From Multivorans sp965232105 (GTDB taxonomy: Bacteria > Acidobacteriota > Thermoanaerobaculia > Multivoradales > Multivoraceae), in the NCBI GenBank assembly GCA_965232105.1, contig OZ246956.1, positions 3,534,001-3,598,000 of the forward strand: a stretch of DNA of 64,000 bases. Reading direction: 5' to 3'. Shown in pieces: positions 36,147 to 44,746 of this stretch. The notes beneath the pieces are model-generated. The model had not been told where the DNA came from and did not search any database. It saw nothing but the letters and a program-made list of their open reading frames with translations. Each line of letters starts with the position of its first letter. Position 1 is the first letter of the stretch. The position numbers and the translations under genes were made by a program.

Positions 36147-37496
36147 ATGAGTGAACCCACCGCCACGATGGCGGAGCCGGCTACCGGCCTGCTCGATCTC
36201 GAAGCGACCGACATCGGCTCGGTCTTCGTGTCGAACTACCCGCCGTACTCGGCCTGGAACGAGGCCTCGGTGGGGGAGGCGGTCGCGGCGCTCGACCGGG
36301 CGCCGATCCCCGGCGCCTCGCTCGGCCTCTACATCCATATCCCGTTCTGCCGAAAGCGCTGCAAGTTCTGCTACTTCCGGGTCTACATCGACAAGAACCA
36401 CGAGCAGATCGGGCGTTACCTGGACGCCCTCGGCGCGGAGCTCGAGCGCTACGCTGACCGGCCGTCGATCAGCGGCCGGAAGCTCGATTTCGTCTACTTC
36501 GGCGGCGGTACGCCTTCCTACATCGCGGCCAAGCAACTGATTCCTCTGGCCGAGCGCCTGCAGGACGTGATGCCCTGGGACGGCGCCGAAGAGGTCGCGT
36601 TCGAGTGTGAGCCGGGGACGCTCACCCAGTCCAAGCTGGAGGCGATCCGCAGCATCGGCGTGACCCGCCTCAGCCTCGGGGTGGAGAACTTCGACGACAG
36701 GATCCTGGAGGAGAACGGCCGCGCCCACGTGTCGAAGGAGATCTACCGGGTGCGCGACTGGATCCGCGCCCAGGGGTTCCGGCAACTCAACGTCGACCTG
36801 ATCGCCGGCATGGTCGGCGAGACCTGGGAGAGCTGGAAGCGAACCGTCGACCTGACGATCGAGTACGACCCGGACTCGATCACCATCTACCAGATGGAAC
36901 TGCCGTTCAACACGGTGTACTCGAAGGCCAAACTGCGCGGCGAGGCCGACGCGCCGGCCTTTGCCGACTGGCGCACGAAGCGGGAATGGCACGCCTACGC
37001 GTTCGAGCAGTTCGAGCGCGCCGGCTTCGAGCGCTGGAGCGCCTACACGATGATGCGGCGCGATCGGGGCTGCAAGTTCGTCTACGCCCGGGAAGTCTGG
37101 AGCGGCGCGGACATGATCCCGATCGGTGTCTCGTCGTTCGGCCACATGGGTGGAGTCCATCTGCAGAACCACGACCGCTGGGACGACTACCTGGCGGCGA
37201 TCGAGGACGGCGGCCTGGCCACCCGCAGGGCCTTCGCCACGACCGACCGGGAGCGTCTGACCCGCGAGCTGATCCTGCAGTTGAAGCGGGGCTGGCTCGA
37301 ACGCGACGCGTTCGAGCGCAAGTTCGGCGTCGATGTCGTGGCGAACTATGCGGACGCCTTCGGCAGCCTGACCGAGCAGGGCCTGGCAACGGTCGGGCCG
37401 GAGCGGATCGAGCTGAGCGAAGGCGGACTTCTGCGGGTCGATCAGCTTCTGCCGCGGTTCTACGACGAGCAGTACCGGGGCGCGCGCTACACCTGA
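36147..37496 (+). CDS. HemN/HemW-like radical SAM enzyme
   Basis: Radical SAM protein of 449 residues in the oxygen-independent coproporphyrinogen oxidase family. The 4Fe-4S motif is CRKRCKFC (Cys68, Cys72, Cys75) after YIHIPF; FVYFGGGTPSYI, TRLSLGVENFDDRILEENGR and LNVDLIAGMVGETWESW follow, all typical of HemN/HemW/HutW proteins. The extra aromatic after the cluster (FCYFRVY) is HemN-like. Whether it makes, carries or breaks heme cannot be told. It converges on the TonB receptor gene with only three bases between stops. Confidence 0.87.
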   Translation: MSEPTATMAEPATGLLDLEATDIGSVFVSNYPPYSAWNEASVGEAVAALDRAPIPGASLGLYIHIPFCRKRCKFCYFRVYIDKNHEQIGRYLDALGAELERYADRPSISGRKLDFVYFGGGTPSYIAAKQLIPLAERLQDVMPWDGAEEVAFECEPGTLTQSKLEAIRSIGVTRLSLGVENFDDRILEENGRAHVSKEIYRVRDWIRAQGFRQLNVDLIAGMVGETWESWKRTVDLTIEYDPDSITIYQMELPFNTVYSKAKLRGEADAPAFADWRTKREWHAYAFEQFERAGFERWSAYTMMRRDRGCKFVYAREVWSGADMIPIGVSSFGHMGGVHLQNHDRWDDYLAAIEDGGLATRRAFATTDRERLTRELILQLKRGWLERDAFERKFGVDVVANYADAFGSLTEQGLATVGPERIELSEGGLLRVDQLLPRFYDEQYRGARYT

Positions 37497-37499
37497 TCC

Positions 37500-39893
37500 C
37501 TAGAAATCGATGCCGAACTGGATGCCGACCTCGGCCGGCGGCGCCCAGACCGCGAGCGACCCGGTGTAGTTCACGAAGAACTGGCTGAGCCGGTACTCCT
37601 CGTCACCGAGGTTGCGGGCGTAGGCGGCCAGGAACAGGCGTCCCTGCGCCGAGGTCCAGCGCAACTGGGCGTGGAGCAGGCCGTAGGAGGGCTGGACGAA
37701 GCGTTCGAAGGAGTCGAAGGCCACGTCGTCGGTGTACTGGTACTCGCCGCGCGCGATCAGTGAACCGCTGCTGCCAAGGTCGAACGTGTAGCTCAGCGCC
37801 GCCGTGGCGGAGAGATCTGGCGCCCGGGGCAGTCCGTTGCCGGAGAGGTCGGTGGGCGGAATCGGGAGAGCGCCGCCGCCGCCCTGGAGCACCTGGGCTG
37901 GATCGATCAAACCCGCCGCCAGCAGTCCCTCGACGAACTGCGCCTGCAGCACGGGATCGAGGGACGTGAAGTCGACGAACTCGTCGTCGAGGACTTCGAA
38001 GGACAGATCGAAAGCGAACTGGCGATTCGGCCTCGCCGAGAGCTCGAAGTCCAGGCCGCGGATGCGCGCGTTGGCCGCGTTCTCGACCACCGAACGATCG
38101 GGGTAGAGCACCGCCACCTGCAGGTCGTCGTAGTCGTAGTGGAAGGCGGACGCGTTGATTCGCACCTTGCGGTCGGCGAGGGCCGACTTGATGCCGATCT
38201 CGTAACTCGTCACGGTCTCTTCGTCGAAGGCCGGCTGCAGGGAAAGGGAGTTGTAGCCCCCGCTCTTGTAGCCGGCGGTTACCGCGCCGTACAGCATCAC
38301 GTTTTCGCTCGGTCGAACCTCGAGGCCCAGCTTGGGGGTCAGCGCGCTCCAACTGTCGCTCTGGGTCTGGCGCTCCGGCATGAAGGTCGTGAAGTTGAGC
38401 GAGGCCTGGTCCTGCTCCTTCTCGTCGGCCGTGTAGCGGGCGCCGGTGGTCAGCGTCACCCGGTCACTCAGCGTCCAGTCGACCTGACCGTACGCGGCGT
38501 AGAGCGAGGCGTCGAGGCTCGTCTCGAACGGAAGCGGAGTCGCGACTCCCGGCACCGGCAAGCCGATGAACGGCGCCACGGCGTTGTAGTACTGCGGCCC
38601 GCACAGAAACGGGGGCGCGAGGAAGCCGAGGGAACAGTAGGTCGTCGGGTCGAACAGGAACGTCTGGGGACTGTTCGCGAACAGCCAGACGCTGAGCAGT
38701 GCGAGGTCGGTCACGTTGTCGACCTGCATCCCGCTCTCCTCGCTGAAGGCGTAGGCGCCGGCCACCCAGTTGGCGCGCTCGTTGCCGCCGTGGAGCTGGA
38801 ACTCCTGCGACCACCATTCGGAATCGAACGTGCCGCGGTTGGTGATCAGGGCGTTGGGGGAGCCGTCGATGTCCGTGTCCCGCATTGAATCGAACGCGCG
38901 CGAACTGCTGATCGAGGTGAAGCTCGTGCCGCCGCCCATCGCCTTGTTCACGGTCAGCGAGAATCCGGTCTCCTCGTACGTGGACAGGGGGGGCGTGTCG
39001 GTGGAGATGCGGTGGACGTCGTCCGGATCGGAGTAACCGTAGAACCGGTTCAGGGTCCCGACCGTGCTGTAGGGCGACACGTCGAAGGGCTTGAAGGGGA
39101 AGTTCGCGTGGGCGTCGTCGTCCGTGCTGTCGGCGCGGATCGTGAAGGTCAGCGAGTCGGAGGGCAGGAAGGTGAGCGAGCCCCGCAGTGTGACGCCGTC
39201 GAAGTTGTCCGCGTTGGCGCCCAGGAAGTCGTTGTACGTGGGATCCTCAACCTGGGCGGTGGCGCCGGTGAAGCGGGCCCAGACCTTGCTCGACACGGGA
39301 CCCGTAAGGGTCAGACCGTAGCGGCGTCCCTCGGCCGGCTCGCTGGAGTCGAACTCGGAAAGGGACGTGAAGAGGCGCCCGTGGAACTCACTCTCCGGCG
39401 CCCGCGTGACCACGTTCACGGCCCCGGCGGTCGAATTCCGTCCCCAAAGCGTGCCCTGGGGACCGCGCAGAACCTCGATTCGCTCAAGGTCGAGGAACGG
39501 ATTGACCGCCGCCTGCGGACGCGGCATGTAGACGCCGTCCACGTAGTAGCCGACGGTCGGTTCCGTGCCGATGCCGAGCGTGCTCGAGCCGACGCCGCGG
39601 ATGTAGATGGCGACTTCGCCGGTCGTCGGGCTCTGGCCCGAGATGACGACGCCGGGCGATGCCTCTGCCAGGGCCTGGACGTCGCCGATCGCCTGCTGTT
39701 CGAGCTCTTCGCCCGAGCGGGTGACGATCGAGATCGGCACGTCCTGGATGGCCTCCTCGACGCGTTGGGCGGTTACCGTGATTTCGTCCGCGACCGCGGC
39801 ATCCGGCTCGTCGGGCGCCTGAGCGGCGGCGGGCGGCGGAACCGCCATCACGAACAGACCGAGAACGGAAAGGAAGGGGGACGTAGAGCGCAT
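37500..39893 (-). CDS. TonB-dependent outer-membrane receptor
   Basis: Outer-membrane beta-barrel receptor of 797 residues. A signal peptide (LGLFVMAVPPPAAAQ) is followed by a TonB-box-like DEITVTAQR, the plug (VPISIVTRSGEELEQQ, IYIRGVGSSTLGIG, LRGPQGTLWGRNSTAGAVN) and a barrel of alternating strands ending in a terminal phenylalanine (GIQFGIDF). The layout is that of the larger non-siderophore clade common in metabolite uptake, so the ligand is unknown. It is divergent from the halogenase-like gene; the 161 bases between hold no gene. Confidence 0.95.
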   Translation of the reverse strand: MRSTSPFLSVLGLFVMAVPPPAAAQAPDEPDAAVADEITVTAQRVEEAIQDVPISIVTRSGEELEQQAIGDVQALAEASPGVVISGQSPTTGEVAIYIRGVGSSTLGIGTEPTVGYYVDGVYMPRPQAAVNPFLDLERIEVLRGPQGTLWGRNSTAGAVNVVTRAPESEFHGRLFTSLSEFDSSEPAEGRRYGLTLTGPVSSKVWARFTGATAQVEDPTYNDFLGANADNFDGVTLRGSLTFLPSDSLTFTIRADSTDDDAHANFPFKPFDVSPYSTVGTLNRFYGYSDPDDVHRISTDTPPLSTYEETGFSLTVNKAMGGGTSFTSISSSRAFDSMRDTDIDGSPNALITNRGTFDSEWWSQEFQLHGGNERANWVAGAYAFSEESGMQVDNVTDLALLSVWLFANSPQTFLFDPTTYCSLGFLAPPFLCGPQYYNAVAPFIGLPVPGVATPLPFETSLDASLYAAYGQVDWTLSDRVTLTTGARYTADEKEQDQASLNFTTFMPERQTQSDSWSALTPKLGLEVRPSENVMLYGAVTAGYKSGGYNSLSLQPAFDEETVTSYEIGIKSALADRKVRINASAFHYDYDDLQVAVLYPDRSVVENAANARIRGLDFELSARPNRQFAFDLSFEVLDDEFVDFTSLDPVLQAQFVEGLLAAGLIDPAQVLQGGGGALPIPPTDLSGNGLPRAPDLSATAALSYTFDLGSSGSLIARGEYQYTDDVAFDSFERFVQPSYGLLHAQLRWTSAQGRLFLAAYARNLGDEEYRLSQFFVNYTGSLAVWAPPAEVGIQFGIDF

Positions 39894-40054
39894 TGGCGGC
39901 TACCTCTGGATCTGATGGGCGGCGGGACTCCCGCAGGCGCGCCGGGCAAACGCCGCGACTGGGAACGCGGAGGGTACAACAAGGAACACTACGCACAGCG
40001 AGCCGAGAGGGTTGCCGGTAGTCGTTCCTCTTTCTCTGCCGTAGACTCGCGGCG

Positions 40055-41347
40055 GTGTTCGCCGCATCTTCCTACGATCTGATCGTGATCGGCGCCGGCC
40101 CGGGCGGCTCGGCCGCCGCGGCGATTGCCGCCCGCGGTGGGCTGCGCACGTTGCTGCTCGAGCGGGAACCCGTGCCGACCTTCAAGATCGGCGAGTCCCT
40201 GATGCCGGACACGCACGGCGTGTTCGAGAAGATGGGCGCCCTGGAGCGGATGAAGAACAGCAGCTTCGTCGAGAAGCACTCGGTCCAGTTCTTCACCAGG
40301 ACGGGCAAGGCGTCCATGCCGTTCTACTTCGAGAAAGAGAGGCCGGGGGACGACAGCGCCCGGACCTGGCAGGTACGCCGTTCGGAGTTCGATCAACTCC
40401 TGATGGAGACGGCCGCCGGGCAGGGCGCCGAGGTACACCGGGGGGTCAACGTTCGCGACGTGCTGTTCGAGGGCGGCCGGGCGCGCGGGGTGCGCGCCAC
40501 TGCGGCGGACAACGGTGGTCCGGTGGAGCTCGCGAGCCGCGTCGTCATCGACGCCACGGGCCAGAGCGCGTTGCTTGCACGACGGCTCGACCTGGGCCGT
40601 GTGGACTACGGTCTGCGCCACGCGTCGATCTACACCCACTTCCGCGGCGCGCTCCGGGATGAAGGCAAGGACGAGGGAGCGACCCTGATCCTGCACACGG
40701 AGTCCGGCGAATGCTGGTTCTGGTACATCCCGCTGGCGGGGGACGTGGTCAGCGTCGGGGTCGTCGGACCGATCGACGGCCTGATCCGGGATCGAAAGTG
40801 CAGGCCGCACGAGATCTTCTTCGAGGAAGTCGGGAACTGTGCGGAGATCGAACGCCGGATCGCTCCAGCCCACCAGTGCCGTCCGGTGTCCGTGATGAAG
40901 GACTTCTCCTATCGGATCGACAGGATGGCGGGTGACGGCTGGATCGCGATCGGCGATGCGTTCTCCTTCATCGATCCCGTGTACTCGTCCGGCGTATTCC
41001 TGGCGCTCAAGTCGGGGGAAATGGCGGCGGAAGCGTCGATCGACGCGGTTGCCGCCGGAGACGTTTCCGGTGAGCGGCTGGGAGCGTTCCAGCCACTCCT
41101 GATGCGAGGTGTCGAGGCGGTGCGCCAGTTGGTCAATGTCTTCTACGACCCGAACTTCAGCGTCGGTTCCTTTCTGCGGCTGTACCCCCAGCACCAGAGC
41201 AAGGTGACTCGCATTCTGATCGGCGACGTGTTCGAAGTGGACTTCACCTCCATGTTCGAGGACATGGCGGCGTTCGCCGCGGCCGGGGGCGGCAAGACCG
41301 TTCCGCCGGCGGTGGACCAAATGGCCCGGGCCGTACCCGCGTCCTGA
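40055..41347 (+). CDS. FAD-dependent halogenase-like flavoprotein
   Basis: Flavoprotein of 430 residues. The FAD motif GAGPGGSAAAA is at the N-terminus, FKIGESLMP follows as in the halogenase/geranylgeranyl-reductase clan, and WFWYIP (residues 221-226) fits the W-x-W-x-I-P signature of flavin-dependent halogenases. GWIAIGDAFSFIDPVYSSG is the second FAD-binding block. It resembles CmlS-type halogenases but also hydroxylases and reductases of the clan, so halogenation is not certain. GTG 40055 is the start. Downstream are small membrane and symporter genes on the same strand. Confidence 0.82.
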   Translation: MFAASSYDLIVIGAGPGGSAAAAIAARGGLRTLLLEREPVPTFKIGESLMPDTHGVFEKMGALERMKNSSFVEKHSVQFFTRTGKASMPFYFEKERPGDDSARTWQVRRSEFDQLLMETAAGQGAEVHRGVNVRDVLFEGGRARGVRATAADNGGPVELASRVVIDATGQSALLARRLDLGRVDYGLRHASIYTHFRGALRDEGKDEGATLILHTESGECWFWYIPLAGDVVSVGVVGPIDGLIRDRKCRPHEIFFEEVGNCAEIERRIAPAHQCRPVSVMKDFSYRIDRMAGDGWIAIGDAFSFIDPVYSSGVFLALKSGEMAAEASIDAVAAGDVSGERLGAFQPLLMRGVEAVRQLVNVFYDPNFSVGSFLRLYPQHQSKVTRILIGDVFEVDFTSMFEDMAAFAAAGGGKTVPPAVDQMARAVPAS

Positions 41348-41367
41348 CCGGAAAGGCGGCGGAGTCC

Positions 41368-41652
41368 ATGGCGGCGACAGCGGTTCGGCGGCTGGCGTAC
41401 GCGACCCTGGCGGTCTTGTACCTGCTCCACAACGACCTTTGGTTCTGGTACGACGAAGACCGGTTCCTTGGGCTGCCTGTCGGATTGACGTACCACCTCC
41501 TCTTCGCGGGCGCGGTCGTTCTGACCATGTGGTGGCTTGTTCGAGGCGCCTGGCCCGCCGCCGAACTGGATCGCCTGGCGACCGGCCCCGGCGCGGCGCA
41601 ACGCGCGAACGGCGGCGAAGGCGAGACCCGGCCTTCCGAGGACGAGGGATGA
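41368..41652 (+). CDS. Small membrane protein, DUF3311-like
   Basis: 94 residues with two hydrophobic helices (LAYATLAVLYLLH and LLFAGAVVLTMWWLV) and a hydrophilic tail. The length, HNDLWFWYDEDRFLGLPVGL loop and position fit DUF3311, small proteins encoded just before sodium:solute symporters. The stop overlaps the symporter ATG (ATGA at 41649-41652), so the two are cotranslated and probably form one transport complex. Confidence 0.75.
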   Translation: MAATAVRRLAYATLAVLYLLHNDLWFWYDEDRFLGLPVGLTYHLLFAGAVVLTMWWLVRGAWPAAELDRLATGPGAAQRANGGEGETRPSEDEG

Positions 41653-43106
41653 CCCTCACGATCATCTTCGGCTATCTGCTGGCCGTGCTCCTGATCGGTG
41701 TGTGGAGCAGCCGGCGCCTGGCCGCAACCGGTGAGGATTTCTTCGTCGCCGGACGGACGATCGGTCCCTTCGTGCTCCTGATGACCCTGTTCGGCACCCA
41801 CATGACGTCCTTCGCCCTGCTTGGCGCGTCGGCGGAGTCGTACCGGGTCGGGATCGGTGTGTTTTCCCTGATGGCGTCGTCGTCGGCGCTGATGGTGCCC
41901 GTCGTGTTCTTCTTCGTCGGTACCCGGGTCTGGGCGGTCGGCAGCCGCCTCGGGCTCCTGACCCAGGTTCAGTTCGTACGCGCCCGCTGGGGCTCCGACG
42001 GGGTCGGCCTGCTGCTGTTCGTCGTCCTCGTCGTGCTGCTGGCCCCCTACCTGCTGATCGGCGTGATGGGCGGCGGCATCACTCTCCAGCAGATCACCGA
42101 CGGCGCGGCGCCGCCGTGGCTGGGCAGCTTGCTGATCTGCGGCGTCGTGATCGGCTACGTGACGAGCGGCGGGCTGCGCGGAACGGCCTGGGTGAACACG
42201 TTCCAGACCGGGATGTTCATGCTGCTCGGCGCCGTGACCGCGATACTGATCGTCACGAAGCTGGGCGGCGTCGGCGCGGCGCTCGACCGGGTCGCCGCAA
42301 GCCGACCGGACCTGCTGGTTCGAGGCGACGCGATCGACCCGCTGCGGCTGCTCAGTTACACCCTGATCCCGTTATCGGTGGGCGCCTTCCCTCACATCTT
42401 CTCGCACTGGCTCTCCGCCCGGCAGGCGGCCACCTTCAAGGCCCCGATCGTGCTCTACCCGGTGTGCATCGCCGTGGTATGGATCCCGAGCGTGTTGTTG
42501 GGCGTGTTCGGGAACATCGACTTTCCCGGGCTCGAGGGGCCGGCGTCCAACTCCGTCCTGATTCGGATGATCGCTGCCTACACTCCCGATCTGCTCGCCG
42601 GGTTACTCGGGGCTGGCGTCTTCGCCGCGATCATGTCGTCGCTCGACTCGCAGTCGCTGTCACTGGGCACGATGTTCACCCAGGACATCGTGCGCCACTA
42701 CCGCTGGGGGGGCGAGCTCAGCGAGGCCCGGCAGATCCTGCTGGGCCGCCTGTTCGTCGTGGGCGTGGTGGCGGCGGTTTTCCTCGTGTCCCTGGTTGCC
42801 GAGCGGAGCATCTTCGCGCTCTCGGTGTGGTCCTTCACGGGCTTCGCCTCTCTGTTGCCCGTTGTCATTGCAGCCCTCTACTGGCGGCGCAGCACGGCCG
42901 GGGGAGCGGCCGCCGCGATCATCACCGTGATCGTCCTCTGGATCTGGTTCTTCGTTCGCGGATTCGGCCAACCGGACTACAGCGTGGGCGGCACCGGCGT
43001 GATGCCGGTGGCGGTCATCTTCGCCGGCTCGGTCGCGGCGCTGGTTGTCGGTTCCCTGCTCGGCAGACCGCCCGATTCTGAGCGGGTGGCGCGCTTCATC
43101 CCGTGA
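41649..43106 (+). CDS. Sodium:solute symporter family transporter
   Basis: SSS-family membrane transporter of 485 residues with about 13 helices. Visible family blocks are GVWSSRRLAATGEDFFVAGR, GVGIGVF-like helix ends, the signature region SGGLRGTAWVNTFQ, LGAGVFAAIMSSLDSQSLS (sodium site region) and FTQDIVRHY. It is probably an importer for an organic acid, sugar or amino acid, with the DUF3311 protein as accessory. Its stop (43104-43106) lies within the degenerate repeat copy. Confidence 0.92.
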   Translation: MTLTIIFGYLLAVLLIGVWSSRRLAATGEDFFVAGRTIGPFVLLMTLFGTHMTSFALLGASAESYRVGIGVFSLMASSSALMVPVVFFFVGTRVWAVGSRLGLLTQVQFVRARWGSDGVGLLLFVVLVVLLAPYLLIGVMGGGITLQQITDGAAPPWLGSLLICGVVIGYVTSGGLRGTAWVNTFQTGMFMLLGAVTAILIVTKLGGVGAALDRVAASRPDLLVRGDAIDPLRLLSYTLIPLSVGAFPHIFSHWLSARQAATFKAPIVLYPVCIAVVWIPSVLLGVFGNIDFPGLEGPASNSVLIRMIAAYTPDLLAGLLGAGVFAAIMSSLDSQSLSLGTMFTQDIVRHYRWGGELSEARQILLGRLFVVGVVAAVFLVSLVAERSIFALSVWSFTGFASLLPVVIAALYWRRSTAGGAAAAIITVIVLWIWFFVRGFGQPDYSVGGTGVMPVAVIFAGSVAALVVGSLLGRPPDSERVARFIP

Positions 43107-43160
43107 GCCCGATGACGGACTCACGGCGATGGTCACGCGCGACGCGAAGCGCGCCGCAGG
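43101..43160 (+). repeat. Degenerate copy of the dispersed double-hairpin repeat
   Basis: CCGTGAGCCCGATGACGGAC and CTCACGG parallel hairpin 1 of copies A-C (7-bp outer stem 43101-43107 with 43120-43126, same GATGAC loop), and GCGCGACGCGAAGCGCGC parallels hairpin 2. It overlaps the symporter stop and ends just before the glycosyltransferase ATG. Confidence 0.55.
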
Positions 43161-43170
43161 GGTGCATCCC

Positions 43171-44505
43171 ATGACCGGCACCGACCAGCCCCTACGGATC
43201 GCCTACCTGGCGGCGGGCGCCGGCGGCATGATCTGCGGCAGTTGCATCCACGACAACGCTCTGGTGCGCGCGCTCCAGCAACGAGGCCACCACGCGGTCC
43301 TGCTGCCGATCTACACGCCGCTGCGGACCGACGAGAAGAACATCAGCTACGGCAGAGTCTTCTACGGCGCGGTGAACATCTACCTGGAGCAGAAGCTGCC
43401 GCTCTGGAGCCGGGCGCCCGCGAGTCTGCGGCGACTGCTGGACAATCCGCGTCTCCTGGCGCGAGTGACGCGTTCCGCGGCAGCGACGGACGCCCGCGAG
43501 CTGGGGGAACTGGCCCTCTCCATGGTGCGCGGCGAGGCGGGGCGCCAACTGGCGGAACTCCAGGGTCTCGCCAAGTGGCTGGGGGACGAATTCCAGCCCG
43601 ATGTCATTCATCTGACGAACTCCATGCTTCTGGGCATGGTTCATCACCTCCGCGAAGTACTGCCCGGGGCGCTCATCGTCTGCGGCCTCCAGGGCGAGGA
43701 CATCTTCCTCGAGGACCTGGAGGACCCACACAGGTCGGAGGTCCTTGCCGAAATGCGGCGCCGGGTTCGCGAGGTCGATGTCCTCGTCGCGCCGAACGAG
43801 TACTACGCGGCGGCGATGACCGAGCTGCTCGACCTGCCGCCGTCCCGCATCGACGTGGCCCGCCTCGGGATCGACCTCGAAGGTCACGGAAACCGCACCG
43901 CGGAGCCCGCGGAGTCGCCCCTGATCATGGGGTACCTGGCCAGGATGTGCCCCGAGAAGGGCTTCCATCTCGCGGCCGAGGCGTTCAAGGAGCTGAGCGA
44001 TCGCCTGGGCCCCGGTCGCGTCCGCTTCCGTGCCGCCGGCTACCTGGGCGGCCGTGACCGGACCTACTTCGAACTCCAGCGTCGTCGGATTGCCAACTGG
44101 GGCCTGGAACCGCACTTCGAGTGGCTCGGCGAGGTGGACCGCCGGCAGAAGATCGACCTCCTTCACGGTGTGCACGTGCTCGTCCTGCCGACGGTCTACC
44201 GGGAGGCGAAGGGATTGCCGGCGCTCGAGGCAATGGCGAACGGCGTACCGGCAGTTCTGCCGGACCACGGCGCGTTTCCCGAGATGCTCGAGATGACCGG
44301 AGGCGGCACGCTGGTGCCGGCCGGCGACGTGTCGGCGTTGGCTAGCGCGGTCGAGGAGCTGGGCGCCGATGCGGATCGCAGGGCCCAGCTCGGACGCTCG
44401 GGCCACCAGGGCGTGCGGAGGCACTACACAGCCAAGTTGATGGCCGCTGACACGCTCGCGTCGTACCGTCGTGGTCTGAGTCGACGAGCGGCCTCAATCG
44501 GTTAA
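43171..44505 (+). CDS. Family 4 glycosyltransferase
   Basis: GT-B fold glycosyltransferase of 444 residues. The N-terminal acceptor-domain start YLAAGAGGMICGSCIHDNAL is typical, and the donor-domain block has PTVYREAKGLPALEAMANGV and ends PAVLPDHGAFPEMLE, giving the E-x7-E type motif. The open frame runs upstream through the degenerate repeat, but homology begins at ATG 43171. It probably acts on the cytoplasmic face, adding a sugar to a lipid or polysaccharide. Specificity is unknown. Confidence 0.9.
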   Translation: MTGTDQPLRIAYLAAGAGGMICGSCIHDNALVRALQQRGHHAVLLPIYTPLRTDEKNISYGRVFYGAVNIYLEQKLPLWSRAPASLRRLLDNPRLLARVTRSAAATDARELGELALSMVRGEAGRQLAELQGLAKWLGDEFQPDVIHLTNSMLLGMVHHLREVLPGALIVCGLQGEDIFLEDLEDPHRSEVLAEMRRRVREVDVLVAPNEYYAAAMTELLDLPPSRIDVARLGIDLEGHGNRTAEPAESPLIMGYLARMCPEKGFHLAAEAFKELSDRLGPGRVRFRAAGYLGGRDRTYFELQRRRIANWGLEPHFEWLGEVDRRQKIDLLHGVHVLVLPTVYREAKGLPALEAMANGVPAVLPDHGAFPEMLEMTGGGTLVPAGDVSALASAVEELGADADRRAQLGRSGHQGVRRHYTAKLMAADTLASYRRGLSRRAASIG

Positions 44506-44512
44506 TCGAGCC

Positions 44513-44548
44513 GGTGCAGGCACCATAGTGGTGTAGGGTGGTGCAGCG
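44513..44548. promoter_or_regulatory. Possible operator before the RHH gene
   Basis: GGTGCAGGCACC (44513-44524) is an inverted repeat with 5-bp arms, followed by direct GTGGTG-type repeats up to the ATG. Such patterns are usual binding sites for RHH regulators. It is a weak call from pattern only. Confidence 0.3.
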
Positions 44549-44746
44549 ATGGTCGAAGAGTCCCAGAAAAGGGCCGACGGAACCGTCCGACTTTCCGTGT
44601 CCCTAGACGCGGAGGACTACTCCGAGCTGAAGAAGATCGCTGGAGGCAATCGCGTATCGATCGCCTGGGTCATCCGTGCGGCGATCGCTCGCTATCTCGA
44701 CGCTAGAACGCCGCTCTTCCGGCGCGATCAGGATGGGCGTTCTTGA
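44549..44746 (+). CDS. Small ribbon-helix-helix DNA-binding protein
   Basis: 65-residue protein. GTVRLSVSLDAEDYSELKKI gives the beta strand and first helix; VSIAWVIRAAIARYL the second helix, as in CopG/Arc-like regulators. It overlaps the start of the methyltransferase gene by 4 bases (GTGA-like overlap at 44743-44746), which fits a controller for the restriction-modification operon, although RHH proteins of this size can also be antitoxins. Confidence 0.75.
   Translation: MVEESQKRADGTVRLSVSLDAEDYSELKKIAGGNRVSIAWVIRAAIARYLDARTPLFRRDQDGRS

Noticed and set aside
36147..39893. Heme-uptake system (HutW-like radical SAM plus TonB heme receptor)
   Set aside because: The receptor has no clear heme-receptor features and the genes converge, so common function is not supported.
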